From positions 62,001-126,000 of the forward strand of contig NZ_FUYR01000002.1 in NCBI RefSeq assembly GCF_900168015.1: a DNA stretch of 64,000 nucleotides, written 5' to 3'. The DNA is from Daejeonella lutea (GTDB lineage Bacteria; Bacteroidota; Bacteroidia; Sphingobacteriales; Sphingobacteriaceae). Below the pieces are notes generated by a model. The model was not told where the DNA came from. It saw nothing but the letters and a program-made list of their open reading frames with translations, and did not search any database. Below are positions 1 to 8,875 of the stretch, one piece after another. The position numbers and the translations under genes were made by a program. Every line of letters starts with the position of its first letter. The first letter of the stretch is position 1.

Positions 1-297
1 CAGCCAAAGGAAGAATGCAGAACTAAGCGCATTGCTTATTGGGCCCATTTCAGCCACCCCAGGCACAAAGTTCCATGCTGCAATATTGTGCGCCAGAACC
101 CACGCAAAAAAGAAGTTCCCAATAACCATAAAGATCATTCCTTTCACCATCACTTTAGGATCCGGCTTGGTATTAGAATCATAACCCATCTCTCTCCCCC
201 ACACTTTCCCAAAAAGCGGCGTATACCAGATAAATCCAATAAAAAAGTTGACAACTACGGCAACCAATATTGCAGCCATGTTCAGGTTTAGTTCCAT
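1..297 (-). CDS. DUF1761-type integral membrane protein, C-terminus cut off by window edge
   Basis: The gene reads leftwards and leaves the window without a stop, so 99 N-terminal residues are visible. They begin MELNLNMAAILVAVVVNFFI and form one hydrophobic helix, a loop with the motif WYTPLFGKVWGREMGY, a second helix around residues 60-80, and the start of a third. The F-x-G-F-x-W-Y-T-P-L-F-G-K pattern after the first helix is typical of DUF1761, a family of small multi-pass membrane proteins of unknown function. The ATG at 297 is chosen because the hydrophobic helix follows directly. The function is unknown and the length cannot be judged here. Confidence 0.75.
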   Translation of the reverse strand, partial: MELNLNMAAILVAVVVNFFIGFIWYTPLFGKVWGREMGYDSNTKPDPKVMVKGMIFMVIGNFFFAWVLAHNIAAWNFVPGVAEMGPISNALSSAFFLWL

Positions 298-574
298 TGT
301 TTGGTTTTTTAAGATCCTACTCTTTTGGATTTTCGGTTCCTCCCTTTTTTTAAATGGATGCTGCTCCATTTTAACTTGCTGGTAAAAGTGTTTCGCATGG
401 GTATAATAAATATATAAAATAAATGCCCTCCAATGGAAAGCTTTTTTGCGGAAAGGAATAATTGTATTGGTCCTCAGTGGCGGGCTGCAAAGAAATGCTC
501 CTGACGCTTAGTTGCACTCAGGTCTCATCATTTTTTGTTTCTCACTCATCGAGCAAGTTTGAAACGTTCGAAAC
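298..574. other. Intergenic stretch without a recognisable gene
   Basis: Between the DUF1761 start and the tRNA terminator I see only AT-rich sequence. Short reading frames here do not resemble any protein. It presumably holds the promoter of the leftward DUF1761 gene, but no clear TAnnTTTG box was found. Confidence 0.5.
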
Positions 575-610
575 AAAAAATGCTGTCCGCCTGAGGCGAA
601 CAGCATTTTG
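575..610 (-). terminator. Intrinsic terminator after tRNA-Ser
   Basis: A 15-bp inverted repeat (577-591 with 595-609, one mismatch, 3-base loop) follows the tRNA on the minus strand and is followed there by a run of six T. Its position a few bases past the tRNA 3' end fits a rho-independent terminator. Confidence 0.75.
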
Positions 611-612
611 TT

Positions 613-700
<88 letters not shown>

Positions 701-722
701 GTGAATAGCCTTTGAAGAGGTG

Positions 723-730
723 CAAAAGTA
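723..730 (-). promoter_or_regulatory. -7 promoter box of tRNA-Ser
   Basis: The minus strand reads TACTTTTG here, matching the Bacteroidota primary-sigma -7 consensus TAnnTTTG. It lies 22 bases before the tRNA 5' end. The next four bases, CACC, make a 12-mer shared exactly with the ndk promoter. No good -33 TTTG was found at the usual spacing. Confidence 0.6.
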
Positions 731-890
731 TTAAAAAATCAGGAAATCCGGCACACCAACATAGAATTCCATGACACAATTAAATCATGGTTTTTTTCTA
801 TGCCAGGGGGAGCCTTTCCAACAGTGGCACATCAATATATTCTCTTCTTTTATTCAGAATTTTTATAATCCTTTTAACTATAATTGACTA

Positions 891-1442
891 ATGTCGGGTA
901 ACGAAGATTATAGCTTGTATTGGGAAGGGCTGCGCCGGGGTGATAAGCAGGCTTTGTTTAACCTGTACAACGACATGTATTTCCATCTCATCAGGTTTGG
1001 GCTGAAACTCACGGGCGACGATGAACTCGTCAAGGACAGTATAAATCAGCTTTTTCTAAATCTTTGGGATAAAAAAGACAAGTTAACAGACGTCAGTAAT
1101 GTAAGGTCATACCTATTTTCTGTATTAAGAAATACCATAATCGATGAACTAAAACATTCCGGGAAAGTCGATGAAGCGATTCGTCGAAGATTACTAGAAG
1201 AAGAGCTTGATGAACTGCCCTATGAAGAGATAATCATCCGAGTTCAAAATGATGAAGAACTGAAGGCAAAATTACAATTAGCGATCAAAAAGCTCACGCC
1301 GCGGCAGATCGAATTAATTCAGCTTCGTTTCTTTGAAGGAATGTCATATGAACAGATCGCAAATACTACATCACAATCAGTAAAGACAGCGTATAATACG
1401 ATTTATGATGCTGTGAAAATGTTAAGGAAGTTGTTAAAATAA
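891..1442 (+). CDS. ECF RNA polymerase sigma factor (sigma-70 family)
   Basis: The 183-residue protein has the two-domain ECF layout. Region 2 spans about residues 22-90 and includes DSINQLFLNLWDKKDKL and RSYLFSVLRNTIIDEL. Region 4 spans about 130-180, with the helix-turn-helix LTPRQIELIQLRFFEGMSYEQIA. It directs RNA polymerase to promoters of its regulon. Its neighbour 250 bp downstream is a FecR-type anti-sigma factor followed by a SusC receptor with an STN domain. This is the classic Bacteroidota cell-surface signalling arrangement, in which substrate binding outside releases the sigma factor. I infer that it activates the susCD-cyanophycinase genes downstream. Confidence 0.93.
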   Translation: MSGNEDYSLYWEGLRRGDKQALFNLYNDMYFHLIRFGLKLTGDDELVKDSINQLFLNLWDKKDKLTDVSNVRSYLFSVLRNTIIDELKHSGKVDEAIRRRLLEEELDELPYEEIIIRVQNDEELKAKLQLAIKKLTPRQIELIQLRFFEGMSYEQIANTTSQSVKTAYNTIYDAVKMLRKLLK

Positions 1443-1487
1443 AGGTTTTTATATCAGCGAACATCGCTAATTCTATTGAAGTTTCCC

Positions 1488-1570
1488 GCCTTGAGCAGGC
1501 GGAACCGCACTTACTTTTTGCTTTAGGTCAAAAAATAAGCAACCTGCCGCCCGCGGCATGAGCGGGCGAA
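1488..1570. repeat. Two GC-rich short inverted repeats between sigma factor and anti-sigma genes
   Basis: Two small palindromes stand out from AT-rich surroundings: CCGCCT-TGAGC-AGGCGG near 1489-1505, and CGCCCGC-GGCATGA-GCGGGCG near 1551-1571. They resemble other GC-rich hairpin words in this window (near 577-609, 31951 and 33615), suggesting a dispersed element. They could also attenuate transcription between the two genes. Confidence 0.45.
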
Positions 1571-1694
1571 TATGTCAAAGTGATGCGCTCATCCTAAGCC
1601 AACAAAAGACGTTCTAAAAAACCATTTTAATAAATTCTCAATTTCTCTTAGGAAAACCACTTCAATTCTCAGTCTCTATACTAAAGTCCCGGAA

Positions 1695-2804
1695 ATGACA
1701 CCTCATTCTGAAAAAATTTCTATTGAAGAACTTATTTGCGATGCCACCTTCCAGGAATTTTGTCTGGGAAGTAACCTTTCCAGCCAGGTATACTGGGAAG
1801 AGTGGATTCAAAAAAATTCGCATCGCGCATCTGATGTCAAAGAAGCGCGTGATGTCATTTATATTCTAGCAGCAAAACAAGGAAATCGCTCTGAGCAACT
1901 AAAGCAACTTCGGGCGGGTATCAACCAATCCGAAAGCTTCAAAAAACTTATTACCACGGTCGCCGTTCCGGGGTCTTTACCAGACCACCCAAAAAGCAGC
2001 TCAAGGACTTTGTACAGAATCATAGGTGCAGTTGCTGCCTCAGTACTAATTGCAATAACTGTTTACATGAATGTGCCGAAAAATGAAATCGAAGCAATAG
2101 CAGCAATCCCGCCTGAACAGGAAACCAACATTCAATCTGGACTAGACATCAGAAAAACCAGTATTCTTGCTGACGGTTCGCTAATTACGTTAAGCAAGAA
2201 CAGTTCCCTTAAATTCAAAAAGAATTTCAATGCGTCCAACCGGGAAGTTTGGTTAATCGGAGAGGCCTATTTTGATGTAAAGCCAGACAAAAAACATCCT
2301 TTTATTGTGCATTCACTAAATAACGACATCAAGGTCCTCGGAACTGTTTTTAATATAAAGGCTTATCCTGGAGAAAATTCCAGTGAAACCTTCCTAATTC
2401 ACGGAAGAGTTGAAGTGATACCCCACGATACACGTTACAAATCAATTATTCTCAGTCCAAACCAGAAGCTGATAACCTCACTAATCACCGGTAAAAGTGC
2501 CCTTTCAAATCAGGAACTCCAAAACCAGGTGGTCACAATTAGCGAGCGTAAACAAGTAATCGAAGAAGTTAAATGGGTTAGGAACCGACTGAATATTGAG
2601 AATGAACCCTTGTCCGATATCGCAGAAAAATTGGAAGACTGGTATGGTATCGAAATCGTTTTCCAGGATGAGGAAGTTAAAAACCTGAGATATTCCGGAC
2701 TTTTTGAAAGTGAAACGGTTATCAAATCATTGGAAGCCTTACAACTTTCCTACCCATTTCAATTCAAAGTAGAACAAAATAGAATTAGTATAAGCAGCAA
2801 ATAA
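1695..2804 (+). CDS. FecR-family anti-sigma factor
   Basis: The 369-residue protein has a cytoplasmic N-terminal part, one transmembrane segment at about residues 106-125 (TLYRIIGAVAASVLIAITVY), a periplasmic FecR domain at about 145-245 and a C-terminal DUF4974 domain at about 295-366. The FecR motifs DGSLITLSKNSSLKF and FIVHSLNNDIKVLGTVFNIKAY are clear. Family members hold an ECF sigma factor inactive, or assist it, and receive the signal from the N-terminal STN domain of a TonB-dependent receptor through the periplasm. The partner sigma gene is directly upstream and the receptor directly downstream. Confidence 0.93.
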   Translation: MTPHSEKISIEELICDATFQEFCLGSNLSSQVYWEEWIQKNSHRASDVKEARDVIYILAAKQGNRSEQLKQLRAGINQSESFKKLITTVAVPGSLPDHPKSSSRTLYRIIGAVAASVLIAITVYMNVPKNEIEAIAAIPPEQETNIQSGLDIRKTSILADGSLITLSKNSSLKFKKNFNASNREVWLIGEAYFDVKPDKKHPFIVHSLNNDIKVLGTVFNIKAYPGENSSETFLIHGRVEVIPHDTRYKSIILSPNQKLITSLITGKSALSNQELQNQVVTISERKQVIEEVKWVRNRLNIENEPLSDIAEKLEDWYGIEIVFQDEEVKNLRYSGLFESETVIKSLEALQLSYPFQFKVEQNRISISSK

Positions 2805-2898
2805 AAAAGAGGAAGTGCGGCAACACTCCCTCAAAGGCTCGAATCAATTAAAAATTAAAAGCAATCGAATAGTTAATCAACCAAACCAAATCAAAATT

Positions 2899-5800
2899 AT
2901 GAGAAAAAATGTGTTTTTAGAACACCTGGGCAAATATCTGCCCGGTAGATTATTGTTGGCCATGAAATTAACCACATTACTCACACTACTTATCTGCATA
3001 CAGAGCTTTGCAAGCGGTTTTGCCCAGCAAAAGATAAGTCTTAAAGGTACAGACACAAGTATAAAACACTTGTTAAAGCAGATAGAACAGCAAACTGAAT
3101 ATCGATTCGTATACAGCAACAATGCCCTGCCTGCGGACAAGAAGCTCTCTGTGAGCCTCAACGATGCGTATCTGGATGAAGCTATGAAATCTGTTCTGAA
3201 GGAGACGAGTCTAACCTACGCTCTTAAAGAAGATAATTTAGTGGTGATTTATTCGACCAAAGGCGAATACAAAGATCAGGTGATTCGGGGAAGGGTAATT
3301 GACGAAACCGGAGTACCTCTACCAGGTGTTTCTGTAAAAGCAAGCGGAACAAACATTGGTGCCGTTACTGATGCAAATGGAATGTACAGTATCAATGTAC
3401 CTGATGGAATACAGACTCTTGAATTTTCGTTCCTTGGCTTTACTAAGCAGGTAGCTTCGATAAGTGGCCGATCTGTTGTTGATATCTCGCTTCGGTCGGA
3501 CACTCGTGCTCTGGAAGAAATCACGGTAACCGGATACACAAACTATAGCCGCGAAAAATCAACAAGTGCGGCAAGTGTAGTAACTGGCGATAAAGTCGCA
3601 CAGGTGCCTAATGCTTCGCTTGATCAGATTCTTCAGGGCCGGGTCCCGGGAATGAATGTCGTGGCAAGCTCAGGGCAACCGGGTTCGAGCGCCAGCGTTA
3701 CGATCCGGGGCCTTGGAACAATTAATGGCAGCTCAGCCCCTCTTTTTGTAATGGATGGCGTACCAATTGAGTCTAACTATTTCCAAACCATTAACCCTAA
3801 CGATGTTGAAACCGTTACTGTTTTAAAAGATGCATCAGCAAAAGCGCTTTATGGTTCGCGCGGATCAAATGGAGTGATCGTAATCACAACAAAGAAGGGC
3901 GCCGCGGGCAGAGTAAAAGTTGACTATAATTCCCAATACGGATTTTCAGATCTCACCCGTCCACAGTTTGAAATGATGAATACGGAGCAACGCCTGCGTT
4001 TTGAAGAAGAGATTGGACTTGAAACCGGCAGAACGATGGGCCCCGGATGGACATACTCTAAGAAAAATCCCGCATATGCCGGTAAAACAGCTGCTGATAA
4101 AGCACGTGCAGATTTTATTATCGACAGTATAGGCAGGATCAATACCGATTGGCGCGATATCTTTTTTCAGAAAAGCCAGTTTATGGAACAGCAGGTCAGC
4201 GTAAGCGGTGGTAATGAAAATATCAGATTTTACAACTCTTTAAATTACTATTACCAGGAAGGTGTTGCAAAACGTACCGGCCTGGATAGGTATGCGTTAA
4301 GAAGTAATGTCGATTATAAATCAGGAAAGTTATCCGGCAGTGTAAATCTTAATCTGGGTTATTCCAACTCAAGCTTTACCGAAGGTGTCGAGGCGACTGC
4401 CGTAGGATCATCCATGGCATCCGTGTATTATGCCCTTCCTTACGAATATCCATATGCTCCGGATGGAACTCTTATTCACCCGGGGAACAGATCTCAGTAC
4501 TCAATTTTCGACCTTCGCGAAGGTAGCCAGGGCTTGGAAAGGCTTTTAAACTCCTCAAATAAAACCGATCAGCTAAAAAGCATAATGGGGGCATCATTTG
4601 CGTACCAGATCATCCCTGAACTTAAAGCAACCACTCGCTTCGGAGTAGACTACAGAAATTCGACAGATCAGGCCTTTATTAACCCTGATTCTTATTACGG
4701 GTCAAGAAGCAATGCCAACACATTGGGGGGCAAAGGCCGGTTCGAAGAAGGGACCAGAAGAAACTTCAATTTTATTTCCACCTCTGGCTTAACGTTTAAC
4801 AAAACTGTAGCAACAAACCATGATTTTGAAGTGTCAGGATTCTTTGAATATTTATACAACAACTTTAATTCATTCGGTTTTACCGGTTTCGGAATTGATG
4901 GACGATTACCAGAAACACCTGCAGGGGTAACATCAAACGCAACCTTCCTGCCTTCCATTTCTGGATCTAAAACACGGAATGCATTTCTTTCATTAATGGG
5001 AGTTGCCCGATATACTTTTAATGATAAGTATACCCTTACAGGAAGTTATCGTCATGACGGTTCGACAAAAGTTGCAGAGAAGAACAGATATCATGGTTTC
5101 TATTCTGCAGGAGCCAGCTGGAATGCTAAAAAAGAAGAATTCCTGCAGAACTCAGATCTGATCTCACAATTCATTGTCCGTGCAAGTTACGGAACAACTG
5201 CAAGTCCTTTTAGCGGAGACTTCACCTACCTGCCAACATTTGGAAGTACGACTTATGGTGGTGTAACCGGTATCAGGCCCTTAACCCCAGGTAACTCTGA
5301 ATATGATTGGGAATACAGCGATGAATTTAATACAGGTATCGACCTATCATTATTCAAGAGCGGAAGGCTTCGCATAGTTGCTGATTATTATAATAAGATC
5401 ACCAGGAACTTATTTATAGATCAGCCACTATCTCCTCAATCAGCTTACACTTCATTACCTCTTAGTACCGGGAAAATGAGAAACAGGGGAATTGAGCTTG
5501 ATATCAACGGTGATATCATTGCAAATCAAAACTTCTCATGGTCTATGGGGATCAATGGTGCTTACAACAGTAACAAGATCCTCTTTCTTACTGACATTTC
5601 AGACATGGTTCTTGATGGTGATACCAGGGTTTTAAAAGTTGGTATGCCTATAGGTACTTACTATGCACCGGATTGGGCTGGAGTAAACCCAACAAACGGA
5701 GATGCGCAGTATTATAATTTGGATGGTAGCATTACCACAGTGTACAATGTAAATACACAGAGCAATACCAATTCGGGAAGCCTGTATCCTAAACTGACTG

Positions 5801-6258
5801 GTGGACTTACAACCAATCTGCGCTATAAAGGATTATCGCTTGGCGCTCTGGTTTCATTTGTTTCTGATGTTAAACGTTGGAATAATGAGGATTTCTACAA
5901 CGAAAACCAGAGGTTTGCAAGCAGCAACCAAACCTTGCGAATGCTTGAAGACCGCTGGAAAAAACCAGGAGATGTTACAACTTTGCAGCGATTCGATGTC
6001 CCAAGAAACTTTACTTCTAAAGATATTCAGGATGCTTCATTCCTGCGATTGAGGAATGTAAACCTTAGCTATTCATTACCGGAAGCACTGGTTCAGAAAC
6101 TACGTGTAACCAGTGGCGTAAAATTATTTGTTCAGGCTCAGAACCTCTTCACCCTAACCAACTGGCGTGGACTGGATCCTGAAAACAATAATGTTTATGG
6201 CCGTTTCCAGTATCCTGCAGCAAGGACTTACACCGCAGGTCTAAATGTTAACTTTTAA
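2899..6258 (+). CDS. SusC/RagA-type TonB-dependent outer-membrane receptor with STN signalling domain
   Basis: I start this 1119-residue protein at the ATG at 2899. A GTG at 2815 would put 28 polar residues before the signal peptide. The layout is: signal peptide to about residue 43; STN domain at about 45-115; carboxypeptidase-regulatory-like domain at about 120-205 (RGRVIDETGVPLPGVSVKAS); plug domain at about 215-325 (TIRGLGTINGSSAPLFVMDG); and a beta-barrel to the C-terminal phenylalanine. It imports bound ligand across the outer membrane using TonB energy. The STN domain is the part that signals to FecR. The gene is followed 11 bases later by susD. Ligand class cannot be read from the sequence; the peptidases downstream suggest a peptide. 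Confidence 0.95.
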   Translation: MRKNVFLEHLGKYLPGRLLLAMKLTTLLTLLICIQSFASGFAQQKISLKGTDTSIKHLLKQIEQQTEYRFVYSNNALPADKKLSVSLNDAYLDEAMKSVLKETSLTYALKEDNLVVIYSTKGEYKDQVIRGRVIDETGVPLPGVSVKASGTNIGAVTDANGMYSINVPDGIQTLEFSFLGFTKQVASISGRSVVDISLRSDTRALEEITVTGYTNYSREKSTSAASVVTGDKVAQVPNASLDQILQGRVPGMNVVASSGQPGSSASVTIRGLGTINGSSAPLFVMDGVPIESNYFQTINPNDVETVTVLKDASAKALYGSRGSNGVIVITTKKGAAGRVKVDYNSQYGFSDLTRPQFEMMNTEQRLRFEEEIGLETGRTMGPGWTYSKKNPAYAGKTAADKARADFIIDSIGRINTDWRDIFFQKSQFMEQQVSVSGGNENIRFYNSLNYYYQEGVAKRTGLDRYALRSNVDYKSGKLSGSVNLNLGYSNSSFTEGVEATAVGSSMASVYYALPYEYPYAPDGTLIHPGNRSQYSIFDLREGSQGLERLLNSSNKTDQLKSIMGASFAYQIIPELKATTRFGVDYRNSTDQAFINPDSYYGSRSNANTLGGKGRFEEGTRRNFNFISTSGLTFNKTVATNHDFEVSGFFEYLYNNFNSFGFTGFGIDGRLPETPAGVTSNATFLPSISGSKTRNAFLSLMGVARYTFNDKYTLTGSYRHDGSTKVAEKNRYHGFYSAGASWNAKKEEFLQNSDLISQFIVRASYGTTASPFSGDFTYLPTFGSTTYGGVTGIRPLTPGNSEYDWEYSDEFNTGIDLSLFKSGRLRIVADYYNKITRNLFIDQPLSPQSAYTSLPLSTGKMRNRGIELDINGDIIANQNFSWSMGINGAYNSNKILFLTDISDMVLDGDTRVLKVGMPIGTYYAPDWAGVNPTNGDAQYYNLDGSITTVYNVNTQSNTNSGSLYPKLTGGLTTNLRYKGLSLGALVSFVSDVKRWNNEDFYNENQRFASSNQTLRMLEDRWKKPGDVTTLQRFDVPRNFTSKDIQDASFLRLRNVNLSYSLPEALVQKLRVTSGVKLFVQAQNLFTLTNWRGLDPENNNVYGRFQYPAARTYTAGLNVNF

Positions 6259-6269
6259 TATCAAATGAG

Positions 6270-7676
6270 ATGAAATTCAAACATATAAAATATTTTCTCC
6301 TACTGTCCTTTGCAATAATAATGGCATCGTGCGATAAATTAGACCTGAAGCCAACCGACAGTATTGACCCTGAAAAGGCCTTCCGGACGGTGAGCGATCT
6401 TAATCAGGGATTAATTGGTGCCTATGCAGTTTTGGACTACACCCTGATGACTACCTCTGCTATTACTTCAGACGAAGTAAATATGCCAACGGAAAATACC
6501 GTGAGTAATAATGATGCTTACCGCTGGCTTTACAATGCAACAAGTGGATCTGTAACTGGTGCATATCTTGAATATTACCGTTCGATCGATCGCGCTAATC
6601 GTGTTCTAGCGAAAGTAGATGTGGTTACAGCAACTCCAGCTGAGGCGTCTTTAAAAGAACGTTATCGTGGAGAAGCCCTGGCAATCAGAGCTTATGCTCA
6701 CTTCGAACTCCTGCGCGGGTATGCTTCTGCCTATCAGAATGGCGGCCTTGGAATAGCATATATGAAATCTGCAGAAGTTAGCTACCCTGCCAGGGATCCT
6801 TTCGAAAGTGTCGTAGCAAACGTTAAGGCTGATCTTACCGCCGCTAAGGCTTTGATCCCAACAACGTTTACGGATAAGTCCCGCATTACAAGAACAGCTA
6901 TTGCAGCAATACAGGCACGGCTTGCATTATATGAGAAAAACTGGGCAGACGCTATTACCTATTCTACCGAAGTGATCAGTGCTCTTCCTCTCGCTTCACG
7001 CGCACAATTTCCAGGTATATGGACCGACGCGAATGAAAGTGAAGTAGCTTGGAAACTAAAAAGGAATGTTAGCGGTGTAGCCGATGGCTCACTGATTGGA
7101 AGCTTCTTTTTCAGGCAAACAGGTGGTATCGTTCTTTATGCTCCGGCATTCAAGTTAATTAACACGTTCGACGCAGTAAATGACGTTCGCTTTGCTCCGT
7201 ACATTAAATTCGATGCAACCCGCGGTGCCGGAAAATCACAATACCTGATAAATAAATATATTGGCGGAACAGCGTCACAACCGGGGCTTGCTGATATTAA
7301 ACTATTCAGAACTGGTGAAATGTATCTGATTCGCGCAGAAGCCAAAGCCGAAAGTTCAGCTGCTGTTGCTGACGGTGCATCAGACTTAAACACTTTACGT
7401 ACAAACCGGATAACTGGCTATGTGAATCAAACTTTTGCAAGCAAAGCAGACTTGATTAATGCTATTTACACTGAGCGTTACAAAGAACTGGCATTTGAAG
7501 GGCATCGGTTTTTTGATTTGAAAAGGAGAAACTTAACCATAGACAGGATTCCTGCCGATGCTGTTAATACTTCAGGCGCGGTGACTCTTGCACCAACCAA
7601 GGCACAATACAATTACCCATTGCCAGCCGTTGAGATCACCGTAAACAAGAACGCAGTTCAGAATCCAAATTATTAA
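6270..7676 (+). CDS. SusD/RagB-type surface nutrient-binding lipoprotein
   Basis: The 468-residue protein has a lipoprotein signal peptide ending in the lipobox MASC (Cys at about 21), then the SusD N-terminal pattern LDLKPTDSIDPEKAFRT. The C-terminal RagB/SusD signature follows, including the segments LFRTGEMYLIRAEAKA, ERYKELAFEGHRFFDLKR and a final NPNY. SusD proteins sit as a lid on the SusC barrel and capture ligand at the cell surface. The gene lies 11 bases after susC and the pair is surely co-transcribed. An intrinsic-terminator-like hairpin follows it, so downstream enzyme genes may be expressed at a lower level. Confidence 0.95.
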   Translation: MKFKHIKYFLLLSFAIIMASCDKLDLKPTDSIDPEKAFRTVSDLNQGLIGAYAVLDYTLMTTSAITSDEVNMPTENTVSNNDAYRWLYNATSGSVTGAYLEYYRSIDRANRVLAKVDVVTATPAEASLKERYRGEALAIRAYAHFELLRGYASAYQNGGLGIAYMKSAEVSYPARDPFESVVANVKADLTAAKALIPTTFTDKSRITRTAIAAIQARLALYEKNWADAITYSTEVISALPLASRAQFPGIWTDANESEVAWKLKRNVSGVADGSLIGSFFFRQTGGIVLYAPAFKLINTFDAVNDVRFAPYIKFDATRGAGKSQYLINKYIGGTASQPGLADIKLFRTGEMYLIRAEAKAESSAAVADGASDLNTLRTNRITGYVNQTFASKADLINAIYTERYKELAFEGHRFFDLKRRNLTIDRIPADAVNTSGAVTLAPTKAQYNYPLPAVEITVNKNAVQNPNY

Positions 7677-7680
7677 AGAT

Positions 7681-7725
7681 ATCCCGGCGAAAACCTGCAT
7701 ACCACAGGCATGCCGGGATCTTTAT
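7681..7725 (+). terminator. Terminator-like hairpin between susD and the enzyme genes
   Basis: ATCCCGGC at 7681-7688 pairs with GCCGGGAT at 7712-7719, with an inner CCTG/CAGG pairing. It is followed by CTTTATTTT. It sits directly after the susD stop codon. It could terminate part of the susCD transcript, giving more receptor than enzyme, or protect its 3' end. Confidence 0.65.
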
Positions 7726-7776
7726 TTTCAACATTAGGTACGCAAATTCAGACTTCCGACCTCAGTATTCCGATTT

Positions 7777-8871
7777 ATGAAGAGACTAAATATCCATCTA
7801 TGTTTCCTATTATGCTTCTTTATCCTCGGATGTAAAAAATCATCTGTTGCCTCTCCATCAACAGCCGCACCGATAAAAACCGTAGAAATCGACGATGATG
7901 CTGGAGGTGTCACTAGAATCGCAGGAAGGCCAGCTTCAATTGGACTGATTGGAGATTCCAGTAACGTGATAACACCAGTGAATGGGGGAACTGTCCTCAT
8001 GGGCGGTGGAAAAGATGTTGAAGCTGCATTCAAATGGATGATCGAACGAAGCGGCGGAGGTGATGTCGTTGTAATCAGAGCAAGCGGAACAGATGCTTAC
8101 AATCCATTTATAAATGAAATTGGCAAGGTTAATTCGGTTGAAACCCTAAAAATCGACAATCGTGAACTCGCGAATAATGACACGGTAGCAAACATAATCC
8201 GGAATGCCGAGATGTTATTTATAGCTGGAGGCGATCAGTCCAATTACATGAAATTTTGGAGAAACACGAAGGTTAATGATGCGTTAAATTACCTGTTGAC
8301 CGTGAAAAAGGTTCCGGTAGGCGGCACGAGCGCTGGATGTGCAATCCTTAGTGGATTTTATTTCAGTGGAGAAAATGGCAGTGTCGTATCTGAGGAAGCT
8401 TTAAGCGATCCGTACACAGGCAAAGTCACGGTTTACAATAACGATTTCCTGCATGCCCCTTTCCTTCAAAACACGATTACTGATCAGCACTATTTAACCC
8501 GCACACGCGAGGGGAGGCATGTCGCATTTATCGGAAGAATATTGAATGATTATAAAACACCTGCATTAGGCATTGCCGCAGACGAAAAGACTGCGGTTTG
8601 TATCGACAAAGATGGTAAAGCTCAGGTCTTTGGTTTAAGTAAGGCATATTTCATAATGCCCGATGGCGCTAAGTTGCCAGAGCAATTCATTGCGGGGAAG
8701 CCAGTCATCTGGAAACAAAATGAACAGGCACTAAGTGTTTATGAAATTCAAGCTTCCCTAAGTGGTGCCGGTTATTATAATGTAAGTAATTTTAATTCAC
8801 CTGACGCTACCGGTGGCAAATGGTATTGGTGGTGGACGGAGAATGGAAAATTAAATAAAAAAGAAAAATAG
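7777..8871 (+). CDS. Cyanophycinase-like peptidase (family S51), lipoprotein
   Basis: This is a 364-residue protein with a lipoprotein signal peptide (lipobox ILGC). The S51 features are clear. A glycine-rich strand GGTVLMGGGKDVEAAF comes first. The motif IAGGDQSNYMKFW follows; GGDQ is typical of cyanophycinases. The nucleophile elbow is GGTSAGCAIL with Ser185, and TDQHYLTR carries the likely catalytic His238. Cyanophycinases cleave the Asp-Arg polymer cyanophycin to beta-Asp-Arg dipeptides; relatives cleave Asp-X dipeptides. Lipidation would place it in the periplasm or on the surface. It is followed 4 bases later by an isoaspartyl peptidase gene, the next step of the same pathway. The exact substrate is inferred. 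Confidence 0.85.
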   Translation: MKRLNIHLCFLLCFFILGCKKSSVASPSTAAPIKTVEIDDDAGGVTRIAGRPASIGLIGDSSNVITPVNGGTVLMGGGKDVEAAFKWMIERSGGGDVVVIRASGTDAYNPFINEIGKVNSVETLKIDNRELANNDTVANIIRNAEMLFIAGGDQSNYMKFWRNTKVNDALNYLLTVKKVPVGGTSAGCAILSGFYFSGENGSVVSEEALSDPYTGKVTVYNNDFLHAPFLQNTITDQHYLTRTREGRHVAFIGRILNDYKTPALGIAADEKTAVCIDKDGKAQVFGLSKAYFIMPDGAKLPEQFIAGKPVIWKQNEQALSVYEIQASLSGAGYYNVSNFNSPDATGGKWYWWWTENGKLNKKEK

Positions 8872-8875
8872 CTAT

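Noticed and set aside
2815-2898. Upstream GTG start for susC
   Set aside because: It would put 28 polar residues before the signal peptide.
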